From positions 2,914,001-2,978,000 of the forward strand of contig NZ_CP120683.1 in the NCBI RefSeq assembly GCF_030506325.1: a stretch of 64,000 nucleotides of DNA, given 5' to 3'. Under the pieces are notes generated by a model. The model did not search any database, was not told the origin of the DNA, and was given only the letters and a program-made list of their open reading frames with translations. Source of the stretch: Tunicatimonas pelagia (GTDB lineage Bacteria; Bacteroidota; Bacteroidia; Cytophagales; Cyclobacteriaceae). Each line of letters opens with the position of its first letter. Position 1 is the stretch's first letter. This document shows positions 56,253 through 64,000 of the stretch, piece by piece. The position numbers and the translations under genes are program-made.

Positions 56253-57647
56253 TTAATGATTGGTATTAATAATTTCCCGAATATCTGTGATCAGCTTATT
56301 TGCTAGGTGCTCGGCAGTGGCGCGAGAGTTGGATTCCGAAATAATGCGGATGATGGGTTCGGTGTTAGATTTTCGCAGGTGTACCCATTCGCGGTCGAAG
56401 CTAATTTTTACGCCATCGGTGGTATCTGTGGGTTGGTTGGCGTAGCGTTCGGCTAAGGTTGTTAGTACCGAAGTCATATCAATATCGGGCGTAAGCTCAA
56501 TTTTATTTTTGGAAATATGGTACTGAGGGTACTTCGCTTTTAGTTGAGCGATAGATCTACCAAATTTTGCCAAGTGTGACAGAAAGAGGGCAATACCTAC
56601 CAATGCATCGCGACCATAGTGTAGCTTAGGGAAAATTACTCCCCCGTTACCTTCGCCCCCAATAATGGCATCAGTCTCCTTCATCGCCTTTACTACATTC
56701 ACTTCGCCTACGGCGGCGGCAGTATAGCTTCCTCCGTGCTTCTCAGTTACATCGCGTAGTGCCAATGAGGAAGAAAGATTAGAAACGGTATTTCCGCCCC
56801 CATTCAGCCCCAGAATATAATCGGCTACGGCTACCAATGTATACTCTTCTCCAAATGGGTCGCCGTTTTCTTGAATTAAAACTAAGCGATCTACATCAGG
56901 GTCAACAACAATCCCCAAATCATACGAACCTTGCTCCATCTTTCCGCATATATGATTGAGGTTTTCAGGAACAGGTTCGGGGTTATGGGCGAATGAACCG
57001 TTGGGTTCGCAATAAAACTTTTCTATCTGATGTACTCCCAACTTCTCTAGTAGCATCGGCACGGCAATACTACCTACCGAATTAATGCAGTCAATGGCTA
57101 CTTTAAAATCTCGCTCCCGGATGACTTCCGCATCTACTTCGGGCAAAGCCAGTATAGCTTCAATGTGTTTTTCGGTAGCCCCTTCAATCCGCTGATAAGC
57201 ACCTAGCTTATTAACGGTAGCAAAGTCAAAATCGGCGACTTCCGCTAAATCGAGTACCGCTTTTCCGGCTTCGGCTGAGATAAATTCTCCGGCCTCGTTT
57301 AACAGTTTGAGAGCATTCCACTGACCAGGGTTATGGCTAGCAGTGATGATGATGCCACCCTGCGCCTTCTCATCAACTACGGCTAGTTCTACGGTAGGAG
57401 TTGTCGCTAAGTCAATATCCAATACATCAATGCCCAAGCCTTGCAGGGTAGCACTCACCAACTTAGCAACCATTTCGCCCGAGATGCGGGCATCGCGCCC
57501 AATGACTACGGTTACTTTTTTGTGCTGTTGCTTCAAGTAAGAACCAAAGGCCGATGCGAACTTTACGGTATCAATCGGAGTGAGCCCTTCGCCTACGGCT
57601 CCGCCAATGGTTCCCCGGATACCGGAGATGGATGTGATAAGTGCCAA
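56253..57647 (-). CDS. glmM: Phosphoglucosamine mutase / phosphomannomutase family enzyme
   Basis: Alpha-D-phosphohexomutase of 464 residues. The phosphoserine is Ser104 in ITASHNPGQWNALK, the Mg site is VDPDVDRLVLI, the sugar loop is IGGEGNGGVIFP and the phosphate loop RKSNTEPIIRII. Bacteroidota genomes annotate this group as GlmM, which makes glucosamine 1-phosphate for cell-wall synthesis; a phosphomannomutase role is the alternative. Confidence 0.88.
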   Translation of the reverse strand: MALITSISGIRGTIGGAVGEGLTPIDTVKFASAFGSYLKQQHKKVTVVIGRDARISGEMVAKLVSATLQGLGIDVLDIDLATTPTVELAVVDEKAQGGIIITASHNPGQWNALKLLNEAGEFISAEAGKAVLDLAEVADFDFATVNKLGAYQRIEGATEKHIEAILALPEVDAEVIRERDFKVAIDCINSVGSIAVPMLLEKLGVHQIEKFYCEPNGSFAHNPEPVPENLNHICGKMEQGSYDLGIVVDPDVDRLVLIQENGDPFGEEYTLVAVADYILGLNGGGNTVSNLSSSLALRDVTEKHGGSYTAAAVGEVNVVKAMKETDAIIGGEGNGGVIFPKLHYGRDALVGIALFLSHLAKFGRSIAQLKAKYPQYHISKNKIELTPDIDMTSVLTTLAERYANQPTDTTDGVKISFDREWVHLRKSNTEPIIRIISESNSRATAEHLANKLITDIREIINTNH

Positions 57648-57708
57648 AGATGAAATGTGGTTTGAGACAGTACTATAGAAACAATAAGAGTGCGCGAAGT
57701 AAGAGAAA

Positions 57709-57939
57709 TTAGTCGAATTTCGCCAAAACTTTGTTTACTTCCGAATCGGGGTTGCCGCAGGCTTCGCCCTTCCCCACTTCTTTGCCGCAGTAGCCGCAGG
57801 TGGCTCCCTCTTTATTCAGGAATGGACTTTGAGAAGCACAAGTACCCTTAAATTCCCCGTTTTTCAAGAAAATGAGCCGAACGCTCATCAATATAAAGAA
57901 AAGGGCAATAAATCCTATGGCTAGCAATATCGTGGTCAT
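57709..57939 (-). CDS. NqrM-like (DUF539) small membrane protein
   Basis: A 76-residue protein with one N-terminal helix (MTTILLAIGFIALFFILMSV) and a Cys-containing tail (GTCASQ, CGYCGKEVGKGEACG). This is the layout of NqrM, which supplies a metal centre to Na+-NQR. The family's cysteines are present in similar spacing, but identity is only by pattern and nqr genes are not nearby. ATG 57939 is chosen because it begins the helix. It lies 61 bp upstream of the mutase gene on the same strand. Confidence 0.6.
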   Translation of the reverse strand: MTTILLAIGFIALFFILMSVRLIFLKNGEFKGTCASQSPFLNKEGATCGYCGKEVGKGEACGNPDSEVNKVLAKFD

Positions 57940-58035
57940 AACTTCAGTATTTGGTACAAAGATAATATTACTAGGGTAAAACGGGGGTAAAGGGAGCAAA
58001 GTTTCTGAGAGAAATGTTTAATGTTGCGATTGATA

Positions 58036-58106
58036 GTCAACAGTCCATAGACTACAGTCGATAGTGAATCCATATTCAAGTCAGGAACCTACTATGGACT
58101 ATTGAC
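58036..58106. repeat. Inverted intergenic repeat before mazG
   Basis: GTCAACAGTCCATAG (58036-58050) is the complement, with one mismatch, of CTATGGACTATTGAC (58092-58106), and TGACTGTGGACTAT continues the unit. It looks like a member of the TGGACTATTGAC-type dispersed repeats; nothing indicates function. Confidence 0.5.
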
Positions 58107-58135
58107 CGTTGACTGTGGACTATACCTTTTGAACG

Positions 58136-58945
58136 ATGAATGAACCAATAAACGAACATCGTAAGATTGCCCTGGAGGCCTTTGATCGACTGCTGACAAT
58201 TATGGGAGAATTGCGGGTGAAGTGCCCTTGGGATCGGGAACAGACCATTGAAAGTATTCGCCATCTAACCATAGAAGAAACCTACGAACTCTCGGATGCC
58301 ATTTTGAGTGGCGATCTGAGTGAAGTTCGCAATGAGCTAGGCGACTTAGCTCTGCACTTAGTCTTCTACGCCAAAATAGCTAGCGAGCAGCAGGCATTTG
58401 ACATCAGTGATGTTCTGAACGGTATATGTGATAAACTAATCCGTCGGCACCCCCACGTCTACGGTGACATTGAAGCCAATGACGCGAGCACAGTAGAGCA
58501 AAACTGGGAACAGATAAAGTTGAAGGAGTCGGGAGATATACGTAAGTCAGCCCTGAGTGGAGTACCTTCCTCATTACCAGCCTTGCTAAAAGCATTCCGG
58601 ATGCAGGAAAAAGCTCGAGGTGTGGGATTTGACTGGAGTGAAAAGACAGAAGTTTGGGATAAGGTAGAAGAAGAAATGCAGGAGTTTCAGGAGGCGGAAG
58701 CATCGGGTAACCTTGCGGAAGCCCAGGATGAGTTTGGGGATTTGTTATTCGCCCTAATTAACTACGCCCGCTTTGCCGGAATAAATCCTGAAGAAGCTTT
58801 GGAGCGAACGAATCGAAAATTTATGCGACGCTTCCAGCATATTGAGCAGCGGGCTTATGAGCAGGATAAGAATGTGAAAGACATGACCTTGGAGGAAATG
58901 GAAATCTACTGGAATGAGGCGAAGAAAAACACTGCTTCGTTATGA
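58136..58945 (+). CDS. mazG: Nucleoside triphosphate pyrophosphohydrolase
   Basis: Two-domain MazG of 269 residues that hydrolyses (d)NTPs to monophosphates and pyrophosphate, removing aberrant nucleotides. Domain 1 has CPWDREQTIESIRHL followed by EETYELSDAI and NELGDLALHLVFYA, the E-x2-E / E-x2-D metal motifs. Domain 2 repeats EEEMQEFQEAEA and DEFGDLLFALINYARF. The last 4 bp overlap the UbiA gene. Confidence 0.93.
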   Translation: MNEPINEHRKIALEAFDRLLTIMGELRVKCPWDREQTIESIRHLTIEETYELSDAILSGDLSEVRNELGDLALHLVFYAKIASEQQAFDISDVLNGICDKLIRRHPHVYGDIEANDASTVEQNWEQIKLKESGDIRKSALSGVPSSLPALLKAFRMQEKARGVGFDWSEKTEVWDKVEEEMQEFQEAEASGNLAEAQDEFGDLLFALINYARFAGINPEEALERTNRKFMRRFQHIEQRAYEQDKNVKDMTLEEMEIYWNEAKKNTASL

Positions 58946-59814
58946 TCGTTCGGTCTACCTGGCTTCACTTACGGATTCCTTTCTCCTTTTTCCTACTTCC
59001 TATCTATCTCTTCGCCCTAAGCGTAGCCGAAGATTTTTCGACAATAGATGCACTGCTGATTTTCTTCATTCTCCACTTCTCGTTGTATCCGGCTAGCAAC
59101 GGTTACAACAGTTTTTTTGATAAAGATGAAGGAAGTATCGGTGGGTTGGAGCATCCCCCACCTGTGCAATTGGAGCTGTACCGAGTTTCGTTGCTGTTGG
59201 ATGTAGTCGCCATTATTCTGGGATTAATAGTAAGCGTAGAGTTTGCCATCATGCTGTTTATCTACGGAATGGTTTCTAAAGCTTACAGTCATCCGTCAAT
59301 CCGCCTGAAAAAGTACGCTATTGGTAGTTGGCTAGTTGCGGGATTCTTCCAGGGCTTCTTTACTTTCTTGATGGTGTACGTAGGGGTGAACGAAACCTCA
59401 CTATTGTTCTCTCAGCCACCTGAAATGTGGTTAGGAGCTACTCTTGCTTCGCTCATGCTGTGGGGCTCGTATCCTATGACTCAGATTTATCAGCACGATG
59501 AAGATGCTAAACGAGGCGATTTTACGCTAAGTTATCGACTAGGTGTCTTGGGAACATTCCACTTCACCGCCATCTTTTTCGGACTGGCTACTTTAGGTTT
59601 CTGGTTATACTACCGAATCTATTTTGGTGAATTGCTAGCTGGATTATACTTAACTTCTTTGCTACCCGTGTTAGGGTACTTTTCTTATTGGTACATCCGC
59701 GCCCGTGAAGATCGCTCCCGAGCTGATTTTCGTCATACTATGCGGTTGAATTTTCTTTCTAGTTTATGCCTTAATCTGTTTTTTGGGCTAATGGTCATAT
59801 GGGATTGGATATAA
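58942..59814 (+). CDS. UbiA-family prenyltransferase-like membrane protein
   Basis: A 290-residue multi-helix membrane protein. The N-terminal Asp-rich site is replaced by NGYNSFFDKDEGSIGG, with a second acidic site MTQIYQHDEDAKRGDFTLS, both in the places of the UbiA prenyl-diphosphate motifs. About eight helices follow the UbiA pattern. It may prenylate a quinone or heme precursor, but the motif N-x3-F-x-K-D is not a strict match, so the substrate is uncertain. Coupled to mazG by a 4-bp overlap. Confidence 0.75.
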   Translation: MIVRSTWLHLRIPFSFFLLPIYLFALSVAEDFSTIDALLIFFILHFSLYPASNGYNSFFDKDEGSIGGLEHPPPVQLELYRVSLLLDVVAIILGLIVSVEFAIMLFIYGMVSKAYSHPSIRLKKYAIGSWLVAGFFQGFFTFLMVYVGVNETSLLFSQPPEMWLGATLASLMLWGSYPMTQIYQHDEDAKRGDFTLSYRLGVLGTFHFTAIFFGLATLGFWLYYRIYFGELLAGLYLTSLLPVLGYFSYWYIRAREDRSRADFRHTMRLNFLSSLCLNLFFGLMVIWDWI

Positions 59815-59820
59815 AAAGTA

Positions 59821-59866
59821 AGACTTCCAAAGAATTTCAGTCGGGTTGTTGAACCTTCGGAAGTCT
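59821..59866. terminator. Hairpin between convergent genes
   Basis: AGACTTCCAAAG (59821-59832) pairs with CTTCGGAAGTCT (59855-59866) with one mismatch. It stands between the stops of the UbiA and BspA genes and could end both transcripts, though it lacks a long T tract. Confidence 0.5.
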
Positions 59867-59901
59867 ACTGTCAACATATTTCTGGTAAGGTGAAATTACT
59901 A

Positions 59902-62394
59902 CTACGGCAGCTCAGTATCCCCCGTGATAGTCCAACCTTTATTATTGATAAGGGTATTGCGGGCGGTTTTTCCTACAGCGCTGTATTCCATACCATCAGC
60001 CCCTAGATTAACATTAGAAGGTACTGTATTTAGCTCAGCCCAACCCTTGAGAGTCGCATCATAGTTGGTAGAGGAGAGGCCTGAGTTATCTAGCATCTTA
60101 GACATGTTAGTAGCACTATTGATTTTCCACCCGCCTAGACTATGATTAAAGGCAGAAGCTTCTTGAAACATAAATTGAAATTCGGCAACGGAGCTTACAT
60201 CCCAACCAGAAATATCCTGACTAAATGCGGTATTTTGGCTGAACATTAAGGCCATACTAGTAGCACTGCTGGGAACCCAGCCGGTAATATCTTCGTTGAA
60301 TGGCGTTTGCCGAAACATGGCAGCGAAGCTACGAACATTACTCACGTCCCAACTGGTTATGTCACCTTCAAAGTTGGAAGCTCGGTCAAATGTGGAACGC
60401 ATTTGTGTTACCGATGATACATCCCAGGGTAGATCTTGGTTGAATGAAGATGCTTCTTGAAACATGAAAGATATATCCGTGACACTACTCGTAATCCAAT
60501 TATCTAAAGGCTGATTGAACGTAGATGCCTGATAAAACATTCCTCTCATATTGGTTACATTACTCACATCCCAATTATTCAGGGGCGAATTGAATGAACT
60601 TGCGCCCATGAACATATTATTCATATCGATTACATTACTCACATCCCAATCATTCAAGGGCGAATTGAATGAACTTGCGCCTTCAAACATACTTCGCATG
60701 GTTGTAATTGTGCTTACTTCCCAATGTCCGATAGAGCCAGTGAGATTTTGTGCCCCTCGGAACATATCTGTCAAGTCATTAATATCGTCTAAATCAGGGG
60801 CATCCGTAGCGGTAATTTTCAAATCTTCACAACCGTTAAAGGCCCCTCGCATATATTGCCAGTCAATATTACCCCACTGCTCAACGGTCTTTATCTTGGT
60901 ATTATCGCTGGAGTTATTGAAAGAAAGAGCGGGGAATGTACCCGTAATCTTTACCGTATAGGTGTCTGCCGTACTGTAAATATGGGTGGCGGCGGCCGTT
61001 TGCCCCCTGCTAGTCTCACCATCACCCCAATCTACAGTATAGTTAAACGAAAAGTTCAGTCTGGCAAGGATTGGTATGGTAATAGACAAGTCACTAGCGG
61101 TTACTTCCCAGGTAGTGATGAATGCGTCGGGGTCCGCTACAACTTCGGTAACGTCATTTAGCATCACAGTCACCTTGGCGGTTTTGGTATCGGCACCATT
61201 GGTTACTTCGTAATCAGCCGTAAGGCTGGTATTGGTTTCGTAATCAAAAGCACTAGCTTGGGCTACGGTAAGTTCGCCAGTAGTAGCATTGATTGCGATC
61301 GCTCCCGCTGGGGTTTGCGATGTCAGCTTAAATGAGAGATTCCCAAAACCGGTTGCCTGCACGGTGCCCAGCACCTGATCAGCGGTTGGGTTCTCGTCAA
61401 TGGTTACGCTAAAGTCAGCGACTGTAATGGCTTCGTCTATATCCGTTAGGGTAATGGTAACCTGGGTCGTATCGCTTGCTGTGCCCACGGTAGCCACTAC
61501 TTGAGCGGTTAGCGTAAAGTTGCTTTCAAAATCAAACTTACTAGAATCCGCAACGGTCAGCTCGCCGGAAGCAGCGTCAATGGTTATTGCACCCTCCGGG
61601 CTTTGCGAGGCTATTGCAAAGGCCACCGTTCCGGTAGTGGTGGCTTCCACTTGGCCGAGTACTTGACCCTCATTAGGATGTTCATCAATCGTTACGGCAA
61701 AGTCGCTGGCCGAAATGCTAACCTCTTCTACATCCGTTAGGGTAATGGTGACGGTGGCAGTATCGGTTTGGGTACTAGTGGTAGCTACTACTTGAGCCGT
61801 TGATGTTGGGTTGGTCTCAAAATCAAACTTGCTAGAATCGGCTACTGTTAACTCGCCCGTGTTAGCGTTGATCGATATGGCCCCCGCAGGTACTTGAGAA
61901 GCCAATGCTAAGCTAACCGATTCAGTGCTAGAAACCTGAACTGTCCCCAGTACTTTTCCCACAGCGGGGTTCTCATCAATAGTTGCGCTGAAGTCAGCCA
62001 CAATGGCACCATCTTCATTCACATCGGTCAACGTAATGGTGATGGATGACAAGTTGCTTACTCCTTCGGCCGTAGCGGTTCCCGTAGCACTAATGACCGG
62101 ATTGGTCTCAAAATCAAATAGTGAGGCATCGGCTACGGTGAGTTCCCCGATTTGTGAGTCAATGGCTAGTGCCCCAGCTGGGTTCGGCTCGGTGAGTGAA
62201 TAAGCAATGGTACCTTGACTAGTGGTGGCTTCCAATGTACCCAGCGAAGCTCCGTCGGCTGGGTTTTCATCGATAGTCTTGGCGAAGGGCGTTACGGAGA
62301 TTTGCACCCCTGAGGGGTCATCTTCTTTACAAGAAAAGAAGCCTGCTACAAACAGGAAAGAGAGAAAATACAGTAGTATTCCACGGTTCTTCAT
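59902..62394 (-). CDS. Surface lipoprotein with cadherin-like repeats and BspA (DUF285) repeats
   Basis: An 830-residue cell-surface lipoprotein. The signal peptide ends in FFSC with an acidic KEDDPSG spacer. Four cadherin-like repeats of about 95 residues follow (VADFSATIDENPAVGKVLG, ISASDFAVTIDEHPNEGQVLG and so on), then a PKD-like segment (HIYSTADTYTVKITGTFP) and about ten 25-residue DUF285/BspA repeats (WDVSNVTNMRGMFYQAS). It ends in a degenerate helical tail. Such proteins mediate adhesion. Two neighbouring BspA repeats are nearly identical in DNA, pointing to recent duplication. Confidence 0.9.
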   Translation of the reverse strand: MKNRGILLYFLSFLFVAGFFSCKEDDPSGVQISVTPFAKTIDENPADGASLGTLEATTSQGTIAYSLTEPNPAGALAIDSQIGELTVADASLFDFETNPVISATGTATAEGVSNLSSITITLTDVNEDGAIVADFSATIDENPAVGKVLGTVQVSSTESVSLALASQVPAGAISINANTGELTVADSSKFDFETNPTSTAQVVATTSTQTDTATVTITLTDVEEVSISASDFAVTIDEHPNEGQVLGQVEATTTGTVAFAIASQSPEGAITIDAASGELTVADSSKFDFESNFTLTAQVVATVGTASDTTQVTITLTDIDEAITVADFSVTIDENPTADQVLGTVQATGFGNLSFKLTSQTPAGAIAINATTGELTVAQASAFDYETNTSLTADYEVTNGADTKTAKVTVMLNDVTEVVADPDAFITTWEVTASDLSITIPILARLNFSFNYTVDWGDGETSRGQTAAATHIYSTADTYTVKITGTFPALSFNNSSDNTKIKTVEQWGNIDWQYMRGAFNGCEDLKITATDAPDLDDINDLTDMFRGAQNLTGSIGHWEVSTITTMRSMFEGASSFNSPLNDWDVSNVIDMNNMFMGASSFNSPLNNWDVSNVTNMRGMFYQASTFNQPLDNWITSSVTDISFMFQEASSFNQDLPWDVSSVTQMRSTFDRASNFEGDITSWDVSNVRSFAAMFRQTPFNEDITGWVPSSATSMALMFSQNTAFSQDISGWDVSSVAEFQFMFQEASAFNHSLGGWKINSATNMSKMLDNSGLSSTNYDATLKGWAELNTVPSNVNLGADGMEYSAVGKTARNTLINNKGWTITGDTELP

Positions 62395-62663
62395 GCTGAT
62401 AATACTTTAGATTTGTTATTATTTTGATCGCCCAAAAGTAGCACAAGAACATAGCCTTTGTAATAGCCCTCGGGGTGGGCGGCGGATAATGAAAAGTATC
62501 TGGCAGAAATTGTAAGGCTTTACGGGAGGGATGTAATTTTCAGTGTAAAATAGCAGGAGCGCGGAGCCGGGAGCTAGGCGCAAGGGGTGCCTTCTGTGCG
62601 TATAGAAAATACCTTTGTACGTATAGAAAGTGCTCCAAGCCCCGTGCTCCCCGCGCCTCGCCC
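62395..62663. promoter_or_regulatory. Intergenic region with direct repeats, possible AraC-type site
   Basis: A 269-bp gap between the BspA lipoprotein start and the stop of the hybrid regulator. CGTATAGAAA occurs twice (62599-62608 and 62620-62629), 21 bp apart, i.e. two helical turns. This spacing is typical of AraC half-sites, and the adjoining hybrid protein carries an AraC domain. No other gene is seen. Confidence 0.45.
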
Positions 62664-64000
62664 TTAAAGTTTTATGCCGAACCGGGTACGGAATTTCTCA
62701 GCAAAGCGGGTGCTGTTTTTGAACCCTACGGAGAAAGCTAACTGCTGGGTGGATTTGTAATTACCCTGATCGTAGTAGGCTTTGGCGCGGAGTAGGCGAC
62801 GTTCCGTGATTAGTTTAGTAGGAGTAGAACCACACAGCTCCTTTACTTTTCGGTACAGAGTGCGTTCGGTTAAGTCCAGTTGAGCGCATAGTTCGGGTAC
62901 GCCAAATGGCTTGTTGCCAATATTCTCATCAATCACGCTGCGTAGCCGCTGGTTGAATTCGGCTAGCTCGTCAGGTAGTAGTGGAGTTTGATTCTCGCGT
63001 AGTTGTTGCGCGATAAATTGCTTCCTGAAACTATCCTGCTCAAGCAGCTTATCAATCAGTATTGAGAGCTCTTCTTCTGAAAATGGTTTGGTCAGGTAGC
63101 CATCAATGCCTACCCGAAGCATATCCAACTTGCGCTGCTGGTCGGCTTGCGCGGTAATGACGACAATGGGCTGTTTATAATTTCGCTGCTTAAGTTCATG
63201 AATTAGTTTTAGCCCATCCATACGCGGCATCATGTAATCGGTGATGATTATATCAACATCATGTTTTTCTAATAGCTGTAGAGCTTCTTCACCGTGTACT
63301 GCCTCCAGAACTGTGTATTGGCTAATAGCGGGAATGCTTAGGATAAACCGTCGCATATCCTGATTATCTTCTACCAATAGAATTGTCTTCGTTGATGACG
63401 GAGATAATGGCGGAGCGTTTTCTTCCAGAGAGGTATCGTCAATAGTTATTTCTGAATGGGGCACTTCGGTAGCGGTAGAATCTCCTTGCCAAAACTGATC
63501 TTCCATAAAACGAATGGTGAACTGCGCGTAGCGGTTTACCTCGCTTGCTACCTGAATATAGTAGTCGTGTTGTTCTAAAATAGCTCGGGTTATTGATAGC
63601 CCAATGCCACTGCCCTGGCTGCGGGTAATATCATTTTTCACTTGGTAGAACCGATCAAAAATCCGGTCTACATCCTGCCAAGGAATGCCGATACCGGTGT
63701 TGTATATCTTAAGCAGGGCTTCATCTTCTACTTGCAGTATGAGCTTGGTAACTCCACCTTGATGAGTAAACTTTAGTGCATTGATAATTAAATTGGTAAT
63801 GGCTCGGTTCATCAGCACCGCATCGCCGTCGATGAATATCGGGCGGTCGGGAATATCTAGCGTTAGATTAATGGTTTGCTGACTGAAAATATCAGAAAAA
63901 TCGGCGTGAACTTTTTGCAGCAATTGCGATAGATTCACCGAAGTACGCTGAAGGGTCAGTCCTTTATTATCCAGCTTGCTTAGGTCAATAATACTGTCGA
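62664..64000 (-). CDS. Hybrid histidine kinase-receiver-AraC regulator, 5' end beyond the window
   Basis: Partial gene: the minus-strand frame remains open to base 64000 with no start, so the product is the C-terminal part (at least 445 residues) of a hybrid two-component system. In order: end of HisKA (SIIDLSKLDNKGL), HATPase_c (NRAITNLIINALKFTH, GSGIGLSITRAI), receiver domain (ILLVEDNQDMRRF, phospho-acceptor Asp in DIIITDYMMPRMDG, Lys in YLTKPFSEEEL), and an AraC DNA-binding domain (YRKVKELCGSTPTKLITERR, AFSVGFKNSTRFAEKFRTRFG). The missing N-terminus probably holds the sensor. It likely controls the lipoprotein downstream. Confidence 0.93.
   Translation of the reverse strand, partial: DSIIDLSKLDNKGLTLQRTSVNLSQLLQKVHADFSDIFSQQTINLTLDIPDRPIFIDGDAVLMNRAITNLIINALKFTHQGGVTKLILQVEDEALLKIYNTGIGIPWQDVDRIFDRFYQVKNDITRSQGSGIGLSITRAILEQHDYYIQVASEVNRYAQFTIRFMEDQFWQGDSTATEVPHSEITIDDTSLEENAPPLSPSSTKTILLVEDNQDMRRFILSIPAISQYTVLEAVHGEEALQLLEKHDVDIIITDYMMPRMDGLKLIHELKQRNYKQPIVVITAQADQQRKLDMLRVGIDGYLTKPFSEEELSILIDKLLEQDSFRKQFIAQQLRENQTPLLPDELAEFNQRLRSVIDENIGNKPFGVPELCAQLDLTERTLYRKVKELCGSTPTKLITERRLLRAKAYYDQGNYKSTQQLAFSVGFKNSTRFAEKFRTRFGIKL

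Noticed and set aside
1-64000. tRNA, rRNA genes and CRISPR arrays
   Set aside because: No T-loop-like GGTTCGAATCC motifs, rRNA segments or regularly spaced repeats were noticed.

Overview
The window looks like a chromosomal segment of a marine-type Bacteroidota, most likely order Cytophagales. The evidence is family content: GH97 and GH43 lipoproteins, fasciclin lipoproteins, BspA/cadherin surface proteins, a histidine kinase-REC-AraC hybrid, PadR plus long FtsX-type permeases, DUF2490, DUF5367 and Crp-like regulators. Two Bacteroidota-style -7 elements (TAnnTTTG) are also visible. Most genes have mid-40s to mid-50s GC in the lines I counted by hand; the island at 8.8-11.5 kb falls to about 28-33 %. 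No rRNA, tRNA or CRISPR array was seen.

Layout. 0-8.1 kb: MFS exporter, RecX, a CHASE3/GAF signalling protein, ComB, a small damaged nuclease cluster (RusA-like gene with an in-frame stop, plus a split PD-(D/E)XK gene), GcvT, arylamine N-acetyltransferase and MsrB. 8.1-11.5 kb: an AT-rich defence-like island with a 910-aa Mrr-type nuclease fused to a P-loop (STAND-like) NTPase, followed on the same strand by a type VII MntA/HepT pair. 11.7-25.5 kb: a twin ABC ATPase, an S9 peptidase, and three genes that together look like lysine breakdown by the saccharopine route (ALDH7, HglS/DUF1338, saccharopine dehydrogenase), interspersed with an outer-membrane protein, a Crp regulator, a PAS histidine kinase and CreD. 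25.7-36.2 kb: fasciclin lipoprotein, a large exported protein paired with DUF2490, guanine deaminase, FMN reductase, GH43 and GH97 lipoproteins, Crp plus DUF5367. 36.3-42.3 kb: Lrp regulator with a partner of unknown function, a decayed DUF3108-like gene, an exported DJ-1/PfpI protein, dihydrolipoyl dehydrogenase, a methyltransferase and a YjjG nucleotidase. 42.5-49.1 kb: GMC oxidoreductase with its small subunit, arsR-arsM, a DUF1778/GNAT toxin-antitoxin pair beside a tyrosine-recombinase remnant, a DUF3299 protein and cysteine desulfurase. 49.3-55.5 kb: two tandem PadR-permease pairs. 55.7-64 kb: a retropepsin-like protein, phosphoglucomutase family enzyme, NqrM-like protein, MazG-UbiA pair, a repeat-rich surface lipoprotein, and the 3' part of a hybrid two-component regulator cut by the window end.

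The best candidate for an undescribed system is the Mrr-STAND gene with the adjoining MNT/HEPN pair (8122-11518). A second accessory area is the TA module and integrase remnant at 46.3-47.5 kb. A third is the eroded RusA-like/PD-(D/E)XK cluster at 4.7-5.6 kb. The clearest regulatory signals are a perfect 12-bp inverted repeat over the first padR promoter, operator-like palindromes in front of the Lrp, ArsR and DUF1778 genes, and a 21-bp-spaced direct repeat between the AraC-hybrid gene and the BspA lipoprotein.
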